From NCBI GenBank assembly GCA_903861055.1, contig CAIOSU010000052.1:1-10611 (forward strand): a DNA stretch of 10,611 nt, written 5' to 3'. This document shows, in pieces, positions 1 through 6,481 of the stretch. The notes under the pieces are model-generated. The model saw nothing but the letters and a program-made list of their open reading frames with translations, made no database searches and was not told the origin of the DNA. The translations under genes were made by a program, and so were the position numbers. Position 1 is the stretch's first letter, and each line of letters begins with the position of its first letter. The DNA comes from an uncultured bacterium. GTDB lineage: Bacteria; Bacteroidota; Bacteroidia; Chitinophagales; CAIOSU01.

Positions 1-662
1 AAATCGAGCAAGCCGTTCTCAGAGTAAAACTTGGTGCCATTAAAATACAGACCCAACTTAGCATTTAGGTAAGCGTAGTTCCATATTTGGTTCTCCAAAA
101 ACTCCGGTATAAAGTGGTAGTTTTTGAAAATGGTATCATCGGGCACAAAGGTCATGGTGGTGCCGTTGCGCTCATCGGTATCGGTTATTGGCGAGTCGTT
201 TATCAATTCGCCTTTCTCAAACTCGGCAATTTTCATTTTGCCGTCGCGCACTGATTGCACCACAAAGTTGTAGCTCAAAGCGTTTACAGCTTTGGTACCC
301 ACGCCATTCAATCCCACCGATTTTTGGAAGGCTTTGCTATCGTATTTACCGCCCGTGTTTATCTTGCTCACGCAATCAATCACTTTGCCTAGCGGTATGC
401 CACGGCCATAATCGCGCACAGTAACCTTCTTGTCACTTATTTTAATGTCGATGCGCTTGCCGTAACCCATTACGTGCTCATCGATGGAGTTATCGATAAT
501 CTCCTTTACCAACACATAAATACCATCATCGTAAGCCGAGCCATCGCCTAGCTTACCGATGTACATACCCGGTCGCATCCGGATGTGTTCTTTCCAATCG
601 AGCGATCGGATGTTGTCTTCGTTATAATTGTGCGGTTGGGGTGCTATTTCTTCTTCGGCCAT
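1..662 (-). CDS. parE: DNA topoisomerase IV subunit B, N-terminal part (runs off left edge)
   Basis: The product is the ATPase subunit of a type IIA topoisomerase, which with subunit A decatenates and relaxes DNA. The gene is read from an ATG at 660-662 leftward off the window; 220 codons are visible and cover most of the GHKL ATPase domain. Visible motifs are RPGMYIG (residues 30-36), the N-box with catalytic-type E54 and Mg-binding N58 (KEIIDNSIDEH), the RDYGRGIP loop (83-90), and the ATP-lid glycine motif GLNGVGTKAVNALS (117-130). GTTMTF (167-172) follows. The GIYVLVKEIIDNSIDEHVMG stretch and the extended N-terminus fit the Bacteroidota ParE type better than classical GyrB, where the glycine motif usually reads GLHGVG. 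The distinction from GyrB is by remembered family pattern, since the C-terminal TOPRIM region is not visible. The next gene to the left would be expected to be parC, which cannot be checked here. No convincing Shine-Dalgarno sequence precedes the start. Confidence 0.88.
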   Translation of the reverse strand, partial: MAEEEIAPQPHNYNEDNIRSLDWKEHIRMRPGMYIGKLGDGSAYDDGIYVLVKEIIDNSIDEHVMGYGKRIDIKISDKKVTVRDYGRGIPLGKVIDCVSKINTGGKYDSKAFQKSVGLNGVGTKAVNALSYNFVVQSVRDGKMKIAEFEKGELINDSPITDTDERNGTTMTFVPDDTIFKNYHFIPEFLENQIWNYAYLNAKLGLYFNGTKFYSENGLLD

Positions 663-672
663 TGTCTTTGGG

Positions 673-700
673 TCAATAGTCCACGGTCGATAGTCCATGG
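673..700. repeat. Tandem pair of 14-bp repeats upstream of parE
   Basis: Two directly adjacent 14-base units, TCAATAGTCCACGG (673-686) and TCGATAGTCCATGG (687-700), match at 12 of 14 positions. They lie 11 to 38 bases upstream of the parE start codon, so they fall in the leader or promoter region of that gene. On the minus strand the units read as GGACTATNGA-type words. Similar short GGACTAT-rich repeats occur between genes in many Bacteroidota genomes as I recall, but a function is not established here. Confidence 0.6.
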
Positions 701-791
701 AGTGGTTTATTTCTAAGCATAAATTTAACCAAACCCTTGCACTAATGGTTTCGTAGTGGGTAAGATGTTATTAACAGTTGGTTGTGTTTGT

Positions 792-1451
792 TTACACCCC
801 CCTTGCCTCACTGTCCAACCGCATCATAAACTCTTTTACAAATTTCACCTTTTCTTCTGCCATTTGGCGGCCGGTGCTGGTTTTAAACAGCTCGGGTAGT
901 TTTAGCAGTTTTAGTTGAAAGTGGTCTAGGGCATATTCGGTGTCGTTCAGTTCGCGGTTTTCGCCCAGCGGGTCTTCGGAGTGGAACATGGCGCGGCTCA
1001 TTTGTCCCGAAACGTAAAAGGTGCGGGCAATGCCAATAGCGCCCAAGGCTTCCATGCGGTCGGCATCTTGCAATATTTTGGCCTCGATAGTTGTTGGGTT
1101 AATATTGGCCGAAAAACTGTGTGCATGAATGGCGTGCTTCAAGCCTGCCATGCGCTCCATCGGAAAATCAGGGAACTCGCTTTTGAGCAGAGCCTCCGTT
1201 TGCTCGGCGCTCAACCAAGACGATTGGCTACGGTCGGGGTGGTTCTTGGGTAACGATACCAAGTCATGGAAATAGGCAGCAGCAAGCAGCGTCAATAAAT
1301 CGGCTTGCTCGGTTTCCTGCTCGGCAATGTATTTAGCTGCATGCCACACACGTCGGAAATGTGCCAAATCGTGCGCACCATCCTCAACAGGGCGTTGTTG
1401 CCACCAAGCGACAAAGCGTTGCTCCCAATCATTCAGTTGTTCCAAGTTCAT
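792..1451 (-). CDS. yedJ: HD-domain phosphohydrolase, YedJ-like
   Basis: The product is a 219-residue predicted cytoplasmic metal-dependent phosphohydrolase of the HD superfamily. Its physiological substrate is not known from the sequence. Metal-binding candidates are H31 in AHDLAHFRRVW (26-36), the H62-D63 doublet in YFHDLVSLPKNHP, and D131 in the late motif QDADRMEALGAIG (128-140). H106, H109 and H111 lie in LKHAIHAHSFSA. The order H...HD...D is the family signature. The whole length, the SLPKNHP segment, the EAKILQDADR segment and the YALDHFQLKLLKLP segment closely resemble E. coli YedJ as remembered, including the near full-length size (about 230 residues there). The gene is on the same strand as parE, with 129 bases between them, and is divergent from the dipeptidase gene. 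The ATG at 1449-1451 agrees with the expected N-terminus. No SD-like site or clear promoter was found for it. Confidence 0.85.
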   Translation of the reverse strand: MNLEQLNDWEQRFVAWWQQRPVEDGAHDLAHFRRVWHAAKYIAEQETEQADLLTLLAAAYFHDLVSLPKNHPDRSQSSWLSAEQTEALLKSEFPDFPMERMAGLKHAIHAHSFSANINPTTIEAKILQDADRMEALGAIGIARTFYVSGQMSRAMFHSEDPLGENRELNDTEYALDHFQLKLLKLPELFKTSTGRQMAEEKVKFVKEFMMRLDSEARGV

Positions 1452-1506
1452 GGGGTAATAATAAGGAATAATGCGTAGGAGAATGGATAGTTTTCTTCAA
1501 ATGATG

Positions 1507-1538
1507 ATTTTCAAATTTTCAAATTGCCCAATTTCCAA
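1507..1538. repeat. Degenerate 8-bp tandem repeat, four units
   Basis: Four contiguous 8-base units read ATTTTCAA (1507-1514), ATTTTCAA (1515-1522), ATTGCCCA (1523-1530) and ATTTCCAA (1531-1538), so two are identical and two are degenerate. The array ends 13 bases before the TATCTTTG promoter box of the dipeptidase gene. It occupies the place where the -33 element would be expected. On the opposite strand it reads TTGAAAAT-type words, giving several TTTG/TTG sequences facing the yedJ gene. Confidence 0.5.
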
Positions 1539-1551
1539 ATTCACCTTTTCC

Positions 1552-1559
1552 TATCTTTG
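1552..1559 (+). promoter_or_regulatory. Bacteroidota-type -7 promoter element
   Basis: TATCTTTG matches the Bacteroidota primary sigma factor -7 consensus TAnnTTTG at all six fixed positions. It lies 19 bases upstream of the ATG at 1579. Transcription would be expected to begin a few bases after the box, leaving a leader of roughly 10 to 20 bases. A TTTG at the usual -33 spacing is not present; the region there is the ATTTTCAA-type repeat. The position of this box argues that coding starts at 1579 and not at the upstream in-frame ATG at 1471. Confidence 0.6.
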
Positions 1560-1578
1560 CCACAAACACCCTTATCCC

Positions 1579-2952
1579 ATGGATGCACTGAGCAATTACC
1601 TTGAAAGTAACAAAGAACGTTTTTTGGAAGAACTAATGGAGTTGTTGGCTATTCCATCGGTAAGTGCCGACCCTGATTTTCAAGATGATGTGTTTGATGC
1701 GGCCGAGTTTGTGAAAGAGAAATTGATAGCTGCAGGTGCCGATAATGTGGAGGTTTGCCCTACTGACGGTTTCCCGATTGTTTATGGCGAAAAGATAATT
1801 GACCCAGCCCTGCCTACCGTGGTAGTATATGGCCACTACGATGTGCAGCCAGCTGACCCTTACGAATTATGGGATTCTCCGCCATTCGACCCTGTAATAA
1901 AGGATGGCAAAGTATATGCCCGCGGTGCTTGCGACGATAAGGGTCAAATGTACATGCACATCAAGGCTTTTGAGGCGCTTTTGGCCACTAATAGCTTGCC
2001 TTGCAACGTAAAGTTTATGATAGAAGGGGAGGAGGAAGTTGGTTCATCAAACCTCGGCCCATTCATCAAAGAAAATAAAGAGCGGTTGGCTGGCGATATT
2101 ATCTTGATATCGGATACATCGATGATTGCCAACGATACTCCTTCCATTACTACGGGCCTTCGTGGTTTGGCTTATTTGGAAGTGGAAGTAGTTGGACCTA
2201 ATCGCGATTTGCATAGTGGTGTATATGGTGGTGCCGTTGGCAATCCTATCAACATACTTTGCGAAATGATTGCTTCTTTAATGGATGAGAACGGCCATAT
2301 CACCATACCAGGTTTTTACGACGATGTGGTTGAACTAACTACCGATGAGCGCGAAAATATGGGCCGTGCCCCGTTTGACTTGGATGCTTACAAAAAGCAT
2401 CTCGACATTCAAGACGTGAAAGGCGAAAAGGGCTACACTACCCTAGAGCGTACGAGCATACGCCCAACCCTTGATGTAAACGGCATGTGGGGCGGCTACA
2501 TTGGCGAAGGCGCGAAAACCGTATTGCCTAGCAAAGCCAAGGCCAAAATAAGCATGCGCTTGGTGCCCAACCAAAACGACGATAAGATAACCGAACTGTT
2601 TACCAAACACTTTGAAAGTATTGCGCCAGACTCGGTGAAAGTGAAAGTAATACCGCATCATGGCGGCAAACCGGTGGTTACCCCAACCGATTCAATCGCT
2701 TACAAGGCAGCGGAAAACGCATACAGCAAAACTTTCGGCAAAACACCGATACCACAGCGCAGTGGTGGTAGCATTCCTATCGTGGCGTTGTTTGAAGAGG
2801 TGTTAGGACTAAAATCATTGTTGATGGGCTTTGGTCTCGACTCTGATGCCATCCACTCGCCAAACGAGCACTATGGTTTGTTCAATTTCTATAAAGGCAT
2901 TGAAACCATTTCGGTTTTTTATGGTGAGTATGCAGCGGCGGCTAAAAAGTAA
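1579..2952 (+). CDS. M20 family metallodipeptidase
   Basis: The product is a 457-residue dinuclear-zinc dipeptidase of the M20 family (carnosinase/CNDP-like group), expected in the cytoplasm because there is no signal peptide. It would hydrolyse dipeptides or similar short peptides; the exact substrate cannot be read from sequence. Metal ligands are visible by comparison with CNDP2: H86 in GHYDVQP, bridging D119 in ARGACDDKG, E153 in EGEEEVGS with E152 as catalytic base, D179 in ISDT, and H426 in AIHSPNE near the C-terminus. H212 in NRDLHSGVYGG belongs to the lid/dimerisation domain (about residues 190-310). Length is normal for the family. The in-frame ORF can be extended 36 codons upstream to 1471, but that stretch is low-complexity repeat, overlaps the TATCTTTG promoter box, and does not look like protein. 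I therefore place the start at 1579. The gene stands alone, divergent from yedJ. Confidence 0.93.
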   Translation: MDALSNYLESNKERFLEELMELLAIPSVSADPDFQDDVFDAAEFVKEKLIAAGADNVEVCPTDGFPIVYGEKIIDPALPTVVVYGHYDVQPADPYELWDSPPFDPVIKDGKVYARGACDDKGQMYMHIKAFEALLATNSLPCNVKFMIEGEEEVGSSNLGPFIKENKERLAGDIILISDTSMIANDTPSITTGLRGLAYLEVEVVGPNRDLHSGVYGGAVGNPINILCEMIASLMDENGHITIPGFYDDVVELTTDERENMGRAPFDLDAYKKHLDIQDVKGEKGYTTLERTSIRPTLDVNGMWGGYIGEGAKTVLPSKAKAKISMRLVPNQNDDKITELFTKHFESIAPDSVKVKVIPHHGGKPVVTPTDSIAYKAAENAYSKTFGKTPIPQRSGGSIPIVALFEEVLGLKSLLMGFGLDSDAIHSPNEHYGLFNFYKGIETISVFYGEYAAAAKK

Positions 2953-3103
2953 CTGCAAGTATCAAGTAATTTGAGTTAGATAATATCCGGTTATCGACGA
3001 ATGTAAATTGCTAAGGCAACCATTCTTTTTATAGGGTCGTTTTATTACTGTAATCCAAATGTGACTTCCGACATTTTGATTCTCCAACTTAAACCAACTT
3101 GCC

Positions 3104-5002
3104 ATGAAAAAGCTATTACTTCCAACGTTGCTATTCTTCTTTGCTCCTTTGTTTGTTGTTGCATTAAGCCCTGGCAAATCGGTTAGCTTATATGAACACC
3201 TTAAAGACGTAAATGCACAGTGGCGTCATATTGAGCCTACCGCCCAACAACTGCTTCCTGTATCGTTTGAGAACGATACGCGCCGCATACAAGCACACCT
3301 GTTCAATGCCGAGCAATATTTGAGAAGCCAAAGCACCGAGGGTTTGAGTAAGGAGTTGTTGGCCAAGCGCCTTCACTTATTGGGCGTTTTGCACAGCTAT
3401 GCCGAGGCGGGTGTTTTCCCTCAGAACTATGATTTTAACTACCGCATTCCCTATTTTATAGATGCGCACAATACAGCTTGTGCGGTGGGCTACCTCATTA
3501 TTGCCGATGGACATAAGGCATTGGCCGAAAAAATACAACACACCAATAACTACCAATATCTATTGCATATGGACTACCCAGAACTGAACGTTTGGGTGGC
3601 CAGTTCGGGCTTTACGGCCCAAGAGCTGGCATTGATTCAACCGGGGTACTTGGCAAGTACGCCGTTTTCGTACCTTGACGGCAATGATGGCGGCACCAAC
3701 GGGCATGTAAACGATGTGCTAGTAGCCAATGGCGGAACTGAAATATACGTGGCTGGCAGTTTTTCTAGCGTAGGCGGCACGGCAGCAGGAAATATTGCGG
3801 TACTTGAAAACGGAACTTGGACCGACCTGGACGGTGGTGTTGATGGCGAAATATTTGCCATGGCCATTTTCAATAATGAGTTGTACGTAGGTGGGGCATT
3901 TGATAGTTCATTTAGCGGTGTTTACTCGGAAGGGATTATAAAATGGACAGGCACGCAGTGGGAGGTAGCCAACACTATTGGCCTTTATGGCGAGATTTAT
4001 GCCTTGCAAGTGTACAATGGCAAATTGTATTTAGGCGGTGATTTTGAGCTCCCCACTGGAGCGTTGCGTGGTTACCTGTCGGTAATTGATAGTACAGGAG
4101 CGGGTTTGTATTTGCACGATTTTCCGATGGGGCCAGTTAATGCCTTAACGATAGACAACAATAAGCTCATTGTGGGCGGCAATTTTAGTGCAAGTTTCAA
4201 CTCGGTGCCACTAAACAACATTGCTGCGTTCGATGATACCAGTATTGCCAACATCGGCAACGGTATCAATGCCAATGTAAAAGCACTAGCAGTATACAAT
4301 GGTCAATTGTATGCAGGGGGATCATTTTTTAACAACGCCCAAGATACCTTGTTCGGGTTTGGCTACTGGGCCGATACCGCATGGGTAAATGAGAGCTATA
4401 TGGTGCGGGGTTTTGGACCTTGGAACTACGACATTTCCATCAGTGATTTTGTGGTGCACAACGATAACTTGATTGTGGCTGGCGATTTTGCTTGTTGCGA
4501 CGGCATGATAGCCTATTATGGCTACGGTATTGGTAGCTATTTCAACAATGGCGCATACAGTAGCATGATGGGCGTTACGAGCTTTAACGATGCAGTGAAT
4601 ACTATTTCGGTATACAATGGCGAGTTGTTGGCTGGTGGCGTTTTCGATACCGTAATGTTTAGCGGTGGGCCAACCGGCTCATACACCGTTGGCAACCTCG
4701 GGGGCATTGCCCTGAAAAACGACAATTGGAATTCTGTAAAGGAACGCACCAATAGCGAATTTAAATTGAGAGTTTACCCTGTGCCAGCTTCGGGTTCAGT
4801 TACGTTCCAAATGGATGCCAAGGTAGCATTAAGTAAGCCAATAATAACCGTATACAATGCGCTAGGGCAGCAAGTTAGCAGCACCATTATTACCCAAACT
4901 CATACACCAATTGATGTTAATCAATGGCCAAGTGGGGTGTATATATATCAACTCCAAGTTGAAGGTGCTAAGCCAAGCATGGGTCGGTTTGTGGTAGAGT
5001 AG
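3104..5002 (+). CDS. Secreted beta-propeller-like protein with T9SS type A sorting domain
   Basis: The product is a 632-residue exported protein of unknown function. Residues 1-21 form a Sec signal peptide (MKKLLLP followed by a hydrophobic core ending VVALS). Residues about 23-182 form a domain with the pattern GVLHSYAEAGVFPQN, YRIPYFIDAHNTACAVGYLI (C126) and ASSGFTAQELALIQPGY. I recall this pattern from other Bacteroidota and myxobacterial exported proteins, and no function is known to me. Residues about 202-548 hold seven repeats beginning at 202, 250, 298, 345, 392, 446 and 498. Each has a core like VYNGKLYLGGDF, consistent with a seven-bladed propeller. Residues about 554-632 form the T9SS type A sorting domain: VYPVPASGSVTF, then VYNALGQQV, WPSGVYIYQL and a terminal RFVVE. 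The usual PNP is PVP here. The ATG at 3104 gives an ideal signal peptide, but no promoter box was found in the 151-base gap before it. Confidence 0.85.
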   Translation: MKKLLLPTLLFFFAPLFVVALSPGKSVSLYEHLKDVNAQWRHIEPTAQQLLPVSFENDTRRIQAHLFNAEQYLRSQSTEGLSKELLAKRLHLLGVLHSYAEAGVFPQNYDFNYRIPYFIDAHNTACAVGYLIIADGHKALAEKIQHTNNYQYLLHMDYPELNVWVASSGFTAQELALIQPGYLASTPFSYLDGNDGGTNGHVNDVLVANGGTEIYVAGSFSSVGGTAAGNIAVLENGTWTDLDGGVDGEIFAMAIFNNELYVGGAFDSSFSGVYSEGIIKWTGTQWEVANTIGLYGEIYALQVYNGKLYLGGDFELPTGALRGYLSVIDSTGAGLYLHDFPMGPVNALTIDNNKLIVGGNFSASFNSVPLNNIAAFDDTSIANIGNGINANVKALAVYNGQLYAGGSFFNNAQDTLFGFGYWADTAWVNESYMVRGFGPWNYDISISDFVVHNDNLIVAGDFACCDGMIAYYGYGIGSYFNNGAYSSMMGVTSFNDAVNTISVYNGELLAGGVFDTVMFSGGPTGSYTVGNLGGIALKNDNWNSVKERTNSEFKLRVYPVPASGSVTFQMDAKVALSKPIITVYNALGQQVSSTIITQTHTPIDVNQWPSGVYIYQLQVEGAKPSMGRFVVE

Positions 5003-5024
5003 AGTAAGCCTTAACCATTTACTC
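5002..5024. terminator. Possible weak bidirectional terminator between convergent genes
   Basis: A 6-bp inverted repeat, GAGTAA (5002-5007) and TTACTC (5019-5024), spans the junction of two convergent genes. It is followed on the plus strand by a five-T run (5029-5033). The stem has only two G-C pairs, so a hairpin would be weak. Position is the main argument. The right arm lies inside the last codons of the opposing gene, so conservation could also reflect coding. Confidence 0.25.
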
Positions 5025-6260
5025 ACCGTTTTTCTTGAATTGCTCCATTAAGGGTACTTTACTGCTAAAGGTTTGTACCACTTCGTTTGGTAATGGGTTG
5101 TTTACTGCCAACGAAAACTGCTGCCAAAAACGCTCTTCGTACTCATATTTTCGGCTGTAAAGGTTGCCGCTGCGGGCAAAGCTTTTATCGGGTATAAAAC
5201 CATCAGGGTGCAGGGTAGGAGCGTCGCAATACATGGAGAAATGCTCCGTAACCTCGTACCTAACTATGCCTATGGTGCGCTCTTGTATATGGTGCAGGTA
5301 TGCAAACTGAAGACTGTTGAGATAAATCTTGTCGCCGTAGTAAGAAAACCTAAGGTTTTTGATGCTGGTTTGAAACATCCAGTGGTGGTCTCCGCCGCCC
5401 AGGCTGGCACCCCGTTCCATAAACTGGGGGTTGCGTGTGGCTGTTTCTTGCAATCCATGTATTGCTAGGCTGCCTTTGTAAATCCAGATTTTGCCATCCA
5501 GCAGTTTGGGGTTGTGCACATTTTCGTATCGGTAAGCCAGTTGTTCTAAACTATCGCCACAAATTTCGCATTGGCTATCGTCGTATCTTATCTCATACTG
5601 GCTTATCACTTTTGCGTCCATTATAGTACCGGTTGGGTAGCGTAGGTTGTTTTCTAGAAACATATCCACCAAGTGGTCGCCATGGGCATCGCCATTGCGC
5701 TCCAGCACATTGCTTCGCCGTAATTGTTCCAGGTTAAATCGCTCCTGCAATATGCTCGATTTATAAGTGGCTGCAACATCGTACACGGTCATGCCCGCTT
5801 CGATAAACCGCACATAAGTTCCATTTTCCTCATGCACCTGTCGGTATAGCGCAGGGTAAGTATAGCTAGCGGTTGGCAGTTCTTTTTGCAACTTTTCAAG
5901 CACTAGCAGCCAATGATTTTTAGCTTTACTGTTGTTTACAGTTACTCCATCAATAATAAAGCTTTCGGGCTGCATAATTACTTTCGTGCGTCGGTTGGTT
6001 GCGAAATGCTTTAAGGGCACTTTTAGTGTTACAAAACCAATGGACGAAATTTCCAACGAATCGGTATAGTTGTCATTTACCTTTAAGTTGAAGTTGCCGT
6101 CGGCATCGGCTACTGTAAAGGTTGTTTCCATATATTTTATATATGCAAATGAAACCGGTTGGTTTTCGATTGAGTATATCGTTCCTTCAATTAGGGTGTT
6201 ATTTTGTGCCGATAATGACAATATGGAAGTAAGTAATGCAAGTATATAAATGTACCTCAT
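5019..6260 (-). CDS. Exported protein with carboxypeptidase-like regulatory domain
   Basis: The product is a 413-residue protein of unknown function. Residues 1-18 look like a Sec signal peptide (MRYIYILALL core, cleavage probably after SLSA); there is no lipobox cysteine. Residues about 22-98 match the carboxypeptidase-regulatory-like (CarboxypepD_reg) fold pattern. They read as EGTIYSIENQPVSFAYIKY, then TTFTVADADGNFNLKV, a segment on IGFVTLKVPL, and a closing KVIMQP. In Bacteroidota this domain often precedes TonB-dependent receptor barrels, but here the protein ends after about 300 more residues with no plug or barrel motifs. The C-terminal part is not recognised as a named enzyme. It contains a CEIC motif (C231, C234) and a lone C345. 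There is no T9SS sorting domain, so a periplasmic or outer-membrane-associated location is likely. The gene converges on the propeller gene and diverges from the FG-GAP gene pair across a 221-base gap. Confidence 0.75.
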   Translation of the reverse strand: MRYIYILALLTSILSLSAQNNTLIEGTIYSIENQPVSFAYIKYMETTFTVADADGNFNLKVNDNYTDSLEISSIGFVTLKVPLKHFATNRRTKVIMQPESFIIDGVTVNNSKAKNHWLLVLEKLQKELPTASYTYPALYRQVHEENGTYVRFIEAGMTVYDVAATYKSSILQERFNLEQLRRSNVLERNGDAHGDHLVDMFLENNLRYPTGTIMDAKVISQYEIRYDDSQCEICGDSLEQLAYRYENVHNPKLLDGKIWIYKGSLAIHGLQETATRNPQFMERGASLGGGDHHWMFQTSIKNLRFSYYGDKIYLNSLQFAYLHHIQERTIGIVRYEVTEHFSMYCDAPTLHPDGFIPDKSFARSGNLYSRKYEYEERFWQQFSLAVNNPLPNEVVQTFSSKVPLMEQFKKNGE

Positions 6261-6307
6261 GGTTGTGGCTTTTGTTCATTAAAACAATGAGGTAACAGGC
6301 CTCATTG
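6253..6307 (-). promoter_or_regulatory. Inverted repeats in the leader that can also pair with the start codon
   Basis: A perfect 8-bp inverted repeat, CAATGAGG (6285-6292) and CCTCATTG (6300-6307), has a 7-base loop. It lies 25 to 47 bases upstream of the minus-strand start codon at 6258-6260. The start region itself, read on the minus strand, is ATGAGGTA (6260-6253). It is perfectly complementary to TACCTCAT (minus strand, 6294-6287), which contains most of the start-proximal hairpin arm. Two mutually exclusive helices of 8 bp are therefore possible, one of which would hide the start codon. Alternatively the repeats could be DNA operator half-sites. No promoter that would fix the transcript start was found, so whether this is in the RNA is unknown. 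Confidence 0.35.
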
Positions 6308-6315
6308 CTAAAAGT

Positions 6316-6343
6316 GGCTGTGCAACCTTTCTCTTAAACAGCC
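6316..6343. repeat. 6-bp inverted repeat in divergent intergenic region
   Basis: GGCTGT (6316-6321) and ACAGCC (6338-6343) form a perfect inverted repeat with a 16-base spacer, and two G-T pairs could extend it outward. It lies in the divergent region between the genes at 6260 and 6482 and could be an operator or chance. Apart from this and the neighbouring hairpin, the rest of the 221-base gap (6344-6481) shows no clear promoter box. Confidence 0.2.
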
Positions 6344-6481
6344 GTTCTAAACATAAGGAAAACAATCTTCAAGGTTTTCGTGTTGGCAGTAAATAATTAG
6401 GTGGCCAAGCATCAATTTATTGCTTAGTTTTATGTTGCGATAATACCTCAGTGAATTGAAAAAATGCCATAATAAGGGGAT

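Noticed and set aside
188..424. Plus-strand open frame of 78 codons
   Set aside because: It lies antisense to the parE reading frame, which has clear GHKL motifs; the peptide has no recognisable features.
981..1253. Plus-strand open frame of 90 codons
   Set aside because: It is antisense to the YedJ-like gene, whose HD motifs cover the same bases.
1507..1538. Short repeats considered as a CRISPR remnant
   Set aside because: Units are 8 bases, contiguous without spacers, and no cas genes are present.
2979..2995. GATAA...TTATC inverted repeat as a terminator after the dipeptidase gene
   Set aside because: The stem is only 5 bp with one G-C pair and no T-run follows.
5208..5626. Open frames on the plus strand within the 5019-6260 gene
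   Set aside because: They are shadows of the minus-strand gene, which has a signal peptide and a recognisable regulatory domain.
6474..6480. AAGGGGA as a Shine-Dalgarno site for the gene at 6482
   Set aside because: Only one base separates it from the ATG, too short for normal pairing, and Bacteroidota rarely rely on SD sites.
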